Shown here one piece after another: positions 9,201 to 16,409 of a stretch of 24,537 nucleotides of DNA. The notes beneath the pieces are model-generated. The model saw only the letters and a program-made list of their open reading frames with translations. It searched no databases and had not been told where the DNA came from. A program made the translations under genes and the position numbers. Origin of the DNA: Hondaea fermentalgiana (lineage: Eukaryota; Sar; Bigyra; Thraustochytrida; Thraustochytriidae); NCBI GenBank assembly GCA_014084085.1, contig NPFB01000010.1, positions 163,712-188,248 of the forward strand, in the 5' to 3' direction. How positions within the stretch are numbered: the stretch's first letter is position 1; the number at the start of each line of letters is the position of its first letter.

Positions 9201-10099
9201 CGCGAGTTGGGACTCGAGGTCTTTGCAACGAGAGTGTGAGTGTTTCCGTCTCTAATTTCGACCCAGGGCCCCTGAATAATCCATACGGGGTTGCTCCTCC
9301 TGCATTCTTCATCGTCCAAATCGTCATCTTCGTCCTCATTGTCGGCGTCTTGAACGTCTTGGTGCTGGTTTGTTGTTGTTGATGGCGATGGCGATGGTGG
9401 TATTGTAGATTTCGTTTCAATTGCAGTAAGGCGGGGGAGGTTGTCGATGCTTGTATTGAGATGAGCTGTAAGCCGTTCAAAGGTATAAACGCATTCCGGC
9501 AAGAGCAAGGGTTGCTGAAGTATGTGGCTGGACTGGATCCATTGAGCAAAATCGCTACGACTGAGCCGCGCGTAGCGCTGCTCGGGGCTGGAGGCACAAA
9601 TCTTGGAAAAGAGGTCGTCGACCCAGCGCGCCACGTCACGTTCGCTGGCCTGAGGCACGAGGTTGCCGAGACGAGAAGCAGCGCGCGCCGCGATGGTGCA
9701 AAGCGCAAGAACCTGGTCCTCGACGAGTTCGCCATACTCGTGTTCGTCGAAAAGGTCAAAGATGAAGTAGAGTTTTTCTTGCGGCGAGCCCTTGCAAAGC
9801 ATCGCGAGACCGCAGAGGGCTTCGAGAACAGAAACTTCAGCATCGTCGTCGTTGATCCCGTAGGTGTCGTCATTGTCCGCAAAGGTGTCTGCCATTTGCT
9901 GCGCGATAGCGACGGGTACGAGCGGTGGTCGTCCGGGCGCTCGTGCGAGGAGGGCGACAAAGTCGCGTTTGGGCATGTCGGAGAGTTCGACACATTGGAG
10001 ACCTGGGTTGTACCAGGACTTGAACCTCTGGCGAAGGACTTGTACCTGGTCGAGCGGCCAGTGCGCCACCCACCTGAGCGCATCGAGGGCCGCGGCCAT
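6275..10099 (-). CDS. large EF-hand-like / beta-rich / coiled-coil protein of unknown function
   Basis: This is a 1274-residue frame with a firm start: the ATG has AGG before it and G after, and an in-frame TAA lies 9 bases upstream. Residues about 85-190 resemble a paired EF-hand module of neuronal-calcium-sensor type (VSVLEALCGLAMLCKG, then EKLYFIFDLFDEHEYGEL). The loop at 118-129 has H, Y and Q at positions 3, 5 and 12, so calcium binding is doubtful. A Ser/Pro/Thr linker and acidic run (about 231-265) precede a long beta-rich region (about 270-990). Within it, 632-690 looks like a fibronectin-like sandwich ending GLVPGFRFRID, and 721-800 contains VAING and VLHLGGW. These resemble the N-terminal and metal-site regions of PhoD-like phosphatases, but without the expected Asp/His ligands. 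Residues about 1001-1095 and 1180-1255 are charged, heptad-rich coiled coil. No signal peptide or membrane span is evident, so it is probably cytosolic. It diverges from the WW-protein gene. Function is not known. Confidence 0.85.
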   Translation of the reverse strand: MAAALDALRWVAHWPLDQVQVLRQRFKSWYNPGLQCVELSDMPKRDFVALLARAPGRPPLVPVAIAQQMADTFADNDDTYGINDDDAEVSVLEALCGLAMLCKGSPQEKLYFIFDLFDEHEYGELVEDQVLALCTIAARAASRLGNLVPQASERDVARWVDDLFSKICASSPEQRYARLSRSDFAQWIQSSHILQQPLLLPECVYTFERLTAHLNTSIDNLPRLTAIETKSTIPPSPSPSTTTNQHQDVQDADNEDEDDDLDDEECRRSNPVWIIQGPWVEIRDGNTHTLVAKTSSPNSRLTMSISMLDLPFASELPNLVGYLPRTSSNCVYTRKLRTDANACIAIPMPAHLLPHGARACVTLDSASAHRRQTSFTPGNPSCVLISASSAVSPDLGHETLRPLSMCDVLVKTRPLDSNASLKLSLPRGKIIAMYKQDQVFCKVPLANQSGMVILACPAKGPAHLLSTELRRELTREPCLSSPKLYFVIDCDAPLLGRRGEHGDRDARRINEELLFALAEWQQAEPVSRPIYIVVTNAQPAEAGWGTITQRVQQEAPSKPPATLTQVVLASDYDWTQVAAEPVLETTSLKEAFDYVPNDALSQSLSSLAYFRTDEDHHQALLPSPTFGPALTRLTPSSVDLIIEMDRPCMATITVVGLDNDYAHGHVYDSRLARLQANRPEVITCHGLVPGFRFRIDVAVGHNYHLASCELLAPIDGHASLLELVAINGASSEIGAADALLACGAALPAGAPVLHLGGWIPWEELVTLRTSEQTRAAVRFWLSSRPALASLMQNTCTWVAAPPYKNLHPACAKTLQEYFAPFAPSFMPSENGRPESSTPFYLVTAQDASNVGAALDEVLLQAPAGAAGAIVVALGSAMDKDQREDAAEALVRFAQHAARREITADTITLLHPAPKQAAAWTATVTDHCSHIHFREMCIPPSCLDEHVAMEIDDFGSLPQVYFGFEHRFASESDFRYVRGAPGWGVVDSGALESIPASENVDTVQIAQDLRDVRDRMHQQKAARHSVSQELRTLETNLNDESAVLAEHIQRLKDKRLKLFDERLIEIRELEARKKAYGQVTTLCLDAVESLKQYFQELPQVKAKVPVKQAAEVVREHSLSCDTTQLILRIAKLCQEAHTVLVEGANVLRPTGEIRLKKDGAYDFSEDLTKAAFTRISKLFVRKTEQLEKDDLISQAKFRKLLTRLHDLRGPALVQVGERVDALRTARADRVQSLEDLAQALEAGRVQEEDLLQRLKALQSPNTNQEPHQGAIELTP

Positions 10100-10414
10100 C
10101 CTGCGTTAGGGGCCTTGCCCCTTGAGCAGGCACTTTGGGCTCCCTCCCTCCCTGCCAGCCAGAGTACCGTTGGCGGTGTGCGCCTCCTTCTTCACCTCGG
10201 AACTTATCAATGTTGGGTCCCTCCTCCCACACGGCGAGGCCGCCTCTTTCTCTGATAAGTTCCGCACGATCGACGGGGAGGCGCCTGGGCGCTGCCGCAG
10301 GGCGCGCTCGGTCATCCTGGTGCAGCTGTTGCTGTTGCTGTTGCTCTCGTCGCGGCGGCGACCATCGTGAGTCGCGTGTGACTGTGCAAGGCGGTGCAGC
10401 TTCTCACCTTGAAT

Positions 10415-10446
10415 GATCGATTGATTGATTGACTGATTGATTGACT
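10415..10446. repeat. (GATT)n tetranucleotide repeat
   Basis: An imperfect array of GATT units interrupted by GACT variants, within the divergent promoter region and left of the assembly gap. Confidence 0.85.
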
Positions 10447-10628
10447 GTGACACCTAAATTGTCATTTTCTATTGATTTTCACTGTCGTTGATTGACCTGC
10501 CACTGCCCCGCCACGCTGGCTGCCAGCTCACACACTGTGTATAGGCTATGATTTCATTTGGTTGCGCGTGGTCGCTTGTTTGTGTGTCTCGCCTCCTGCT
10601 GTGCACAAGTCGAGGGAGGGGACTCGAG

Positions 10629-10661
10629 TCCCTCCCTCCCTCCCTCCGTCCCTCCCTCTCC
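10629..10661. repeat. (TCCC)n polypyrimidine tract
   Basis: A pyrimidine-rich TCCC array with a single G interruption. With 10753-10815 it brackets a short GC-rich segment. Both are on the left side of the N gap and may explain why assembly failed there. Confidence 0.9.
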
Positions 10662-10752
10662 GCTCGTCGTCGCTCGGTCCCGTGGATCCTCGCCGGCCGC
10701 GCCGCTCGATCGAGGCATCGCGCGCCCGTGCCGCTCGCTGCCCCCTTCGAGG

Positions 10753-10815
10753 CCTCCCTCCCTCTTTCCCTCCCTCCTCCCTCTTTCCCTCCTCCCTCCC
10801 TCCCTCCCTCTCTCC
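10753..10815. repeat. long CCCT/CTTT polypyrimidine tract
   Basis: About 60 bases of pure pyrimidine made of CCCT, CTTT and CCT units. It ends about 30 bases before the N gap. Such mirror-like tracts can form triplex DNA; whether this one does is unknown. Confidence 0.9.
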
Positions 10816-10845
10816 GAGCAGGCGGGCGGGCAGGCAGGCGGGCGG

Positions 10846-10945
10846 NNNNNNNNNNNNNNNNNNNNNNNNNNNNNNNNNNNNNNNNNNNNNNNNNNNNNNN
10901 NNNNNNNNNNNNNNNNNNNNNNNNNNNNNNNNNNNNNNNNNNNNN
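10846..10945. other. assembly gap of exactly 100 N
   Basis: One hundred N characters follow a GGCGGGCGGG-type run. A length of exactly 100 is the usual placeholder for a gap of unknown size, so distances across it (including the promoter length here) are not reliable. Confidence 0.98.
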
Positions 10946-11024
10946 GAAGCCAGCGAGGGCGATCGAGGGCATGAATCCCCAGAAATCCGTGGGGAAGCAG
11001 CTGGGGCAGGCGCCTTGTGCACGC

Positions 11025-11054
11025 GGAGCAGAGCAGAGCAGAGCAGAGAGCAGA
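11025..11054. repeat. AGAGC pentanucleotide repeat
   Basis: About five tandem AGAGC/GCAGA units lie roughly 160-190 bases upstream of the WW-protein start. A shorter copy of the same pentamer is at 1083-1097, upstream of the nucleoporin gene. Confidence 0.85.
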
Positions 11055-11214
11055 CAGAACAGGTCCATTCCGGGCAAACGTGACGCGGCCGCGGGCGAGC
11101 ACGCGAGCGCGAGCAGGCGCGCGCGAGCTGGCGGGAGAGCTGCGCGGGAGACGGTGGAGCGCGCGAGCGGGCGCGAGCGTCATTGGGCGAAGCGAAGCGG
11201 CAGCGGGCGGGACG

Positions 11215-12918
11215 ATGATTTCGACCGCCGACGGCACCGCCGGCGCCGCCGAGGACGCGGTGAACGCAGAGCCCGGCGTGGAGAAGGAGCACGGCAAGAG
11301 CAGCGGCGACAGGAAGAGCGCCGCGGAGTGGACCGAGGTGGTGCATCCCAAGTACAAGCGGCCGTTCTGGTACCATCGGGCCTCACGAAAGTCAACGTGG
11401 ACGCCGCCTCCCGGGGTGGACGGGCGCGTCGCGCTTCTCGCGAGCAGAGACGTGGGCGGCGAGGAGGAGGAGGGCGGCGAGGTGACGCCGACTAAGCCTG
11501 CCCTGGAGCATGCAGCGTCATGGAATGCAGGCTCGAGCGGGTCGTCGTCCGCTCGTCGATCCTTGTCGAGACGAGAAGGCAAGGATGGCTCGTCTCGGTC
11601 CGAATCCTCGTCCAAGTCATCGCGATCCTCGACCTCAGCGTCGAAGAGCAAAACCTCAAAATCCAAATCTTCTTCGAGGCGACCAAAGTCTATGCCTGCT
11701 GAAAATCTCCTATCGAGTAGCTCTCGCCATGCACAAAGGCCACACGATCCAGTGATTGACGACTATAAAGAATCCAAGGCTGGCACAGGTCTTCTTGGTG
11801 GACAGGACGGCAAAAGGAATGTCAAGGACCATGACGACGGCGACGACGTCGTCGACGATGGCGGCTGGGAGGAACATTTCCATAAGCACTTTAATTTGCC
11901 GTACTGGTACAACCGGCGCGAACGACGGAGCACATGGACTCCCCCGGAAACTCAAAAGATTTTGCGAGGGCTAGCGCTCGAGGACGCGAGTGGCGCGGGC
12001 ATGGGCACGGGCACGGGCACGGGCACTGGCACTGGCACGGGTGCGGTGAAGGAGGAAAAGGTCTCGAAACGAACGCACTCGCGAAGCAAGCGGAGCGGGC
12101 CCGTGGTCGACACGTACGATGAAGACGAACACGGCGCGATAGTGAGCGCCAACGAAGCCGAGGAAGAAGGTGCCGAGGCCTCGATTCGCGTTGGCACAAT
12201 CATTACAATTCGAGGCACGAGCGGACCGCTGACGCTACTGGAAGGAATGCACGGCCGGGTGGTTGGCTTTGTCTCGTGCCATGCATCTACAGGACCCTTT
12301 GTGTTGGAGGTTGCAGGGAAGCGGCTGGTTGCTTCGCAGCGCGTCTTGCGCGTGCAATCATCATCCACCGTCGGGCGTGCGACCAAGTCGGATGTTGCCC
12401 AAAAATCGGATGTTGCCACAGAAACGGACGACGCGAAGGCGTGGCATGCCTCGCTTCGTGCGCCAAACAACCCCTTTTCTGACGGAAGTTCGGAGCGGTC
12501 CGGAACCCCGCCCTTGCCGGCAGGGGTACCGCGAAAACCGCATCCTCTGGTGAGCGCTTTGGATCTCAAGGCGCAACTTCAGCAACGCGAGTTGAAGAAG
12601 GTGACATCTGAGGTGTCGGAAGCTGAGGTCGAGACCAAAATGCAGGCCCCGCCCAATGGGCAGGCTCCGCTCAAGTTCAACTCGGCTGATTTGCTCGCGG
12701 CCGTTCAGCTGAAAAAGACCTCGCTTCGCAAAACGGAGACCGCGCCGCTGCCGTCACCGGCCGCTGGAAAACCGAGTCTTTTGGAAGCGCTCAAGAACAA
12801 TGTCATGTTTCGCTCGTCGCAGAGTCGCTTGGAAGAGAACCCGGCGAGCAATCGCGGTTCCAACGCTGATGACGATGATAGCAGCGTCTTTTCAAACGTC
12901 GACAATCCTTTCGAGTGA
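11215..12918 (+). CDS. two-WW-domain protein with SH3-like segment and NPF motifs
   Basis: This 567-residue frame starts at the first ATG (A at -3); the frame extends upstream only through non-ATG codons. There are two WW domains, each with the two signature Trp residues 23 apart: W39/W62 (with FWYH between and PPP after) and W218/W241 (with YWYN between and PPE after). WW domains bind proline-rich or phospho-Ser/Thr-Pro ligands. Between them, about residues 107-165 form a Ser/Arg/Lys-rich, RS-like stretch. Residues about 262-277 are a Gly-Thr repeat. Residues about 322-385 (GTIITIRG, EGMHGRVVGF, FVLEVAGKRL) read like a small SH3-like or KOW-like barrel. NPF tripeptides occur at 419-421 and at the extreme C-terminus (564-566). 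No membrane or signal segment is seen. It could be a splicing-associated WW protein (RS-like linker) or an endocytic adaptor (NPF); the sequence does not decide. Confidence 0.88.
   Translation: MISTADGTAGAAEDAVNAEPGVEKEHGKSSGDRKSAAEWTEVVHPKYKRPFWYHRASRKSTWTPPPGVDGRVALLASRDVGGEEEEGGEVTPTKPALEHAASWNAGSSGSSSARRSLSRREGKDGSSRSESSSKSSRSSTSASKSKTSKSKSSSRRPKSMPAENLLSSSSRHAQRPHDPVIDDYKESKAGTGLLGGQDGKRNVKDHDDGDDVVDDGGWEEHFHKHFNLPYWYNRRERRSTWTPPETQKILRGLALEDASGAGMGTGTGTGTGTGTGAVKEEKVSKRTHSRSKRSGPVVDTYDEDEHGAIVSANEAEEEGAEASIRVGTIITIRGTSGPLTLLEGMHGRVVGFVSCHASTGPFVLEVAGKRLVASQRVLRVQSSSTVGRATKSDVAQKSDVATETDDAKAWHASLRAPNNPFSDGSSERSGTPPLPAGVPRKPHPLVSALDLKAQLQQRELKKVTSEVSEAEVETKMQAPPNGQAPLKFNSADLLAAVQLKKTSLRKTETAPLPSPAAGKPSLLEALKNNVMFRSSQSRLEENPASNRGSNADDDDSSVFSNVDNPFE
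12003..12040 (+). repeat. in-frame hexanucleotide GGCACG/GGCACT repeat
   Basis: About six tandem 6-base units inside the WW-protein gene encode an alternating Gly-Thr run. A 6-base period keeps the frame, so copy-number changes would only lengthen or shorten the linker. Confidence 0.85.
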
Positions 12919-13220
12919 AGATTAACGAGAATTCCGGGAGGTTTGGCCGAAACGTTCGTTGCCAGATGACGTAACTTTTTCTTCAACGGAACATTTGTAT
13001 TTCATTTTCTCATTATTATTGTCGAGAGTACATGAGGGCCGGAACAGCGTGTCATGGCCAAAGCTTCGATCCTGGGAAGCTCGTGTACCTGCTGGCCGCA
13101 TCACTAACTGTGACAGGGTCGTAAAGTAAAAAAAAAAAAGTGAATGACAACGTAGTCTACCATCCATTCTCCGTGTCGTCAAAGACTGCAACCCTTGAAA
13201 GCTTGATCTGGTCCCTTTTG
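12919..13220. other. convergent spacer with 12-A run
   Basis: This 302-base AT-leaning spacer separates the stops of the WW-protein gene and the opposing 226-residue gene. It contains a 12-base A run (13128-13139) and no AATAAA after the WW-protein stop. No gene is seen. It probably holds both 3' untranslated regions. Confidence 0.75.
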
Positions 13221-13901
13221 CTAGTCACTGTCGTCGTCACTGTCGTCACCGTCTGTTACGGGATCGTAGAGCTTCATGTAAAGTGGATTGATCCGCATTT
13301 GACGCTCGAGGTTCATACGGTACGGCGTCGTGTCATTAGGCGCGTCTTCTGGGAGTTCTCGCCAGCGTTCATCCAAGACTTGAGGTCGTGAAGGACAAAT
13401 ATAGGGCATGCGCGGATCAGAAAATGTGCAGAGATGAGCCAACTTTCGAGAATACGAGACGCCCCGAAGAGGCAAGCCGAGAATCTTGCAGAATGAAAGT
13501 TTGTCTCGCCAAATGTTGCCCTCTGGAGTGGCGATCGTCTTGCGCACATATGTCCAGATTTCATGATCTGGATGGTTGATGAGAAGGCGCGTCGCGCGGT
13601 TCTTCTGTACCTCGTCGGTAAGTTCTTCCATGGAACTTGATCGTTTGATCTTGCGCGGGTCTGAGCCCCAGGAGCGGTACGTCCATCCGGGCTCGTGGTC
13701 CAAGAACGCCTCTAGGCCGAGATAGTTCGGGCCGTCTTGCGTTGCATGTTTTCCTCGCTTGGCGGGTCGGCCACCGCGTCTGTCGAGGCGCTGTCGCTTT
13801 TTGTTGTTGGTGCGTATGCGCGCATACTCCTTGTTGACCCACGCCCAGGCCTCCGGCTCGGCGTCAGCCGTGTCGTCTGGCTGCGCGGTCTCCCTCGGCA
13901 T
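13221..13901 (-). CDS. unrecognised 226-residue basic/acidic-tailed protein
   Basis: I do not recognise this family. The first in-frame ATG is at 13901 with G at -3. The frame extends upstream to 14060 only through non-ATG codons. The N-terminus is acidic and disordered-looking, then a nuclear-localisation-like basic cluster lies at about residues 32-50 (NKKRQRLDRRG, GRPAKRGK). A compact middle, about 58-175, is rich in Trp, Tyr and Leu (NYLGLEAFLDHEPGWTYRSWG, EIWTYVRKTIATPEGNIWRD, LCTFSDPRMPYICPSRP) and looks folded. The extreme C-terminus is a pure acidic tail (DGDDSDDDSD). The basic patch and acidic tail suggest a nuclear protein; that is inference. It converges on the WW-protein gene. An upstream exon cannot be excluded. 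Confidence 0.7.
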   Translation of the reverse strand: MPRETAQPDDTADAEPEAWAWVNKEYARIRTNNKKRQRLDRRGGRPAKRGKHATQDGPNYLGLEAFLDHEPGWTYRSWGSDPRKIKRSSSMEELTDEVQKNRATRLLINHPDHEIWTYVRKTIATPEGNIWRDKLSFCKILGLPLRGVSYSRKLAHLCTFSDPRMPYICPSRPQVLDERWRELPEDAPNDTTPYRMNLERQMRINPLYMKLYDPVTDGDDSDDDSD

Positions 13902-14119
13902 CGCCTGCCTCGCGTCTCGTCCGGTCCGGCGCCGCCCGCTCTCCTCTCCTCCCGTCACGTCGCACGCGCCAGGTTTGTTTGTTCTTCCCTGGCTGGATGG
14001 CAATCGTCCTCGATTGAAGGTAACGTCCAAATCTGAAACCGCTGAAATTAGACGTTGCAATTATCAACGTTACGTTCCAGCTTATTCGTCGATTGAGCAA
14101 CGGACAACAGCAGCCAGCT

Positions 14120-14138
14120 GCAGCAGCAGCAGCAGCAG
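14120..14138. repeat. (GCA)n trinucleotide repeat
   Basis: Six perfect GCA units upstream of the minus-strand 226-residue gene, preceded by a CAGCTG palindrome. Confidence 0.88.
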
Positions 14139-14520
14139 TCGCGGTCGGTCCACCATGATGTTCGACGAATTTGTTGAGATTGCCTTACAATCTGCAGCTG
14201 CTACTAGGTACTGCTGGTGACGATGTCGTTTGGCGACCACAAGACGAGCGGAACAGAGCAAAGTAAGGTTGGTCCTCACGCATGCCACCCATCATCATTC
14301 AAAGACGCTCGCTGCCTGTCTCACGACGTGTTATAGTCAAGGCAGGAAGAAACAATGTTCTCGACTCGAAAACGCCAATTGCTCTCACTCACCGGTATAG
14401 TCGACTGGACTCACTGTCCGAGTGACCGTTCCCGGCATTGACAGTGAAGCAAAGAGGACGTTCTGAGTCCCCGAGCAAATCGAGTGCTCCCATTTCATTT
14501 CTCGGCATTTCTCGTTTCGT

Positions 14521-14545
14521 GCGATGCGATGCGATGCGATGCGAT
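14521..14545. repeat. (GCGAT)5 pentanucleotide repeat
   Basis: Five perfect GCGAT units, followed by degenerate GCAGGC/GCGAT copies to about 14580. The DNA is non-coding. Confidence 0.9.
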
Positions 14546-16227
14546 GCCGTGCGCAGGCGCAGGCGATGGCATTGCGATGCGCAGAACCACACAAACTAGG
14601 TCTCGTATGGCAGCAGCGCAGAGGTCGGCTGAGGGCGCCTCTCGTTCGAAACCGGAAGGAAGGAAGGCACGAAGGAAGAAGGGATGGAGGGAGGACAAGA
14701 CGCCGCGGCCGCCTGTGATTGCCAGCGACCAGTGGTGTGCTGTATCGGCGAACGTTGAGCGAGATTCCGAAGCACTCCGACCGCCAGCAGCAGCAGCAGC
14801 ACCAGGCTGCTGTTTTTTCGGCAGTACCGCGGGTGCAAACACTGCCGCTGACGCTGCCGGCTATTCCTACTTGGTTCCGACACCGCGCATCCCGTCCATC
14901 TAGTGCTCGCTGTCGCGCCGCCAACCATCCTCATCATCCTCATGTTTCACCAAAGAACCCCAGAAAATGAAGTCATGACGTTGTATTTGCTGTATATTCT
15001 CACCGTCGACTGCTGCGCTTCCGCGCGTTGCATGCAATCCACTGGCATGCTGCTGCTTCTGCAGCTCAAACCTGTCGTCGCTCGTCACTACGTGCGCCAG
15101 CGGCAGCGGCAGGCAGCGGCGCGCGCACGCTGCAGTACGGCGAGGCAGGGCCCCACATTCCGCCGCGCACGTGCTCGGGGCCCAGAATCCTGACCAAGGC
15201 GGGACCGGCCAGGGGCCCTCTGTGGGGTCGCGCACGAGATTTTGCTTGGCCGGCACGCTTGCGGAAGCCAGCTGTGGGTCTTCATTTGCCGCCCCACACC
15301 TGCCCCGCCTCCTGGCGGCTACCACACGCTGTATGTAACTCGATCAGAAGCGCGAGGACGGTGGCCAGAGCGCTGACCGTCGATGCAGCGATCCCGGCGA
15401 GGAGAGTGTAAGAAGATGAAGTCGCAGTCGAAGAAGAAGAAGAAGGATTCGAAGAAGAACGCGGCAGCAAGGGGCGAGAGAGGGAGGGTGTCGCCACGCG
15501 GTGGCGGCGGCGGCGCGCCAGGAGGTGGGTGGCGCGGAGCAGCGACTGCGGTGCTTGACCACTCACTGGGACGGCGCGGGTGGCGGCGAGGCGCCTGCTC
15601 AGCGGCTGAGCAGCGGCCGCGAGAGACCGCGCGTCACTGGCGGCCCGCCGCGTCGTGCCGCAGCCGCATGTAAGTTAGTGAAGGGCGTCACGTCACATCG
15701 CGACAGCCGCCACTGCAGCTGCCGGATCGGGCGGTTCAGCGCGCCTGCGCGGCGCTCGTCAGCGTCTGGAACCCACGAAAACATGAAAACACGGGTGGAT
15801 GGACGACGACGGGCGGCGGCAAGGGCGTCGACCCTGGAGACCGGGCCGGCGAGGCCGAGATTGACCGCGGCGACGCGTTGGCCAGCCTAGCCAGGTCCCA
15901 ACCGCGTTGGGTCGGAGCTGCGCGGGCAGCAGCATTTCGGAGGGCGAAGGCCTCGGCGTGCGCGCGCCAGCGACCTCCGGCCGAGCAGTGACCGATCGCG
16001 ACCGCCTGCGAGCAACCGCGCGAGAGGGCGCTTCCTCACACGTCTCTCCCCGCCGCTTTGCCAGAGCCACAGCCACTGGCGGCAGCCTGCCTGCAGTAGG
16101 CTGCTTCCCAAGTCCGCGTGCAGCCGACACCACTGCTCCACCACCGCCAGCGCCCAACAGGTGGCAAGCAAAAGTTCTCGCGCGTGCAGCCTCTGCAGCT
16201 TCCGGGAGGGCCGAGAAAGCGGGGGAA

Positions 16228-16240
16228 GGGGGGGGGGGGG
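16228..16240. repeat. G13 homopolymer
   Basis: Thirteen consecutive G follow a GGGGGAA stretch about 170 bases before the first BT1 start, probably in its promoter or leader. Length errors are likely at such runs in sequencing. Confidence 0.9.
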
Positions 16241-16322
16241 CGTCAGCAACAGCGCAACTGGTAGCGGCAGTGGCGGACGTCAACCGCAGAACATCTCCGT
16301 GAAGCTAGCTACTTCCCATCTA

Positions 16323-16341
16323 CCTCGACTCCGAGTCGAGG
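16323..16341 (+). other. perfect 8-bp hairpin upstream of first BT1 gene
   Basis: CCTCGACT and AGTCGAGG are perfect inverted repeats separated by CCG. They lie 69 bases before the ATG, so if transcribed they would form a stable leader stem-loop. No counterpart is visible upstream of the second BT1 gene. Confidence 0.6.
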
Positions 16342-16409
16342 CAAACCCTGAATCGATCGAGCCTCGCTCGAACCAAGCGTCAAGGAAGGCATCAACCTAG
16401 CTCAACGCC

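Larger units (their letters stand above)
10100..11214. promoter_or_regulatory. divergent intergenic region (shared upstream DNA of two genes)
   Basis: The region lies head-to-head between the large EF-hand-like gene (-) and the WW-protein gene (+), so it should hold both promoters. It contains GGGA/CCCT tracts (10139-10156, 10629-10661, 10753-10815), a GATT repeat, a GCTGTT repeat (10325-10345), an AGAGC repeat and a 100-base gap. Frames that cross the gap are low-complexity artefacts. No clear TATA box is visible. Confidence 0.65.
14061..16409. other. 2.3 kb GC-rich region without a supported gene
   Basis: The region lies between the 5' end of the minus-strand 226-residue gene and the first BT1 transporter, so it should carry two promoters and leaders. 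It contains GCA runs (14120-14138, 14785-14801), a GCGAT repeat, GGAA-rich DNA near 14650-14700, a G13 run, a perfect hairpin at 16323-16341 and a consensus-like GTAAGT at 15670. Open frames of up to about 140 codons exist on both strands. They start at GTG or lack recognisable content and are best treated as chance frames in GC-rich DNA. Confidence 0.55.

Noticed and set aside
8869..10083. 404-codon minus-strand frame
   Set aside because: It is an alternative-frame shadow of the 1274-residue gene on the same strand, with no recognisable domain.
15282..15566. 94-codon minus-strand frame with a hydrophobic stretch
   Set aside because: It starts at GTG and has no similarity I recognise. The hydrophobic run alone does not support a gene.
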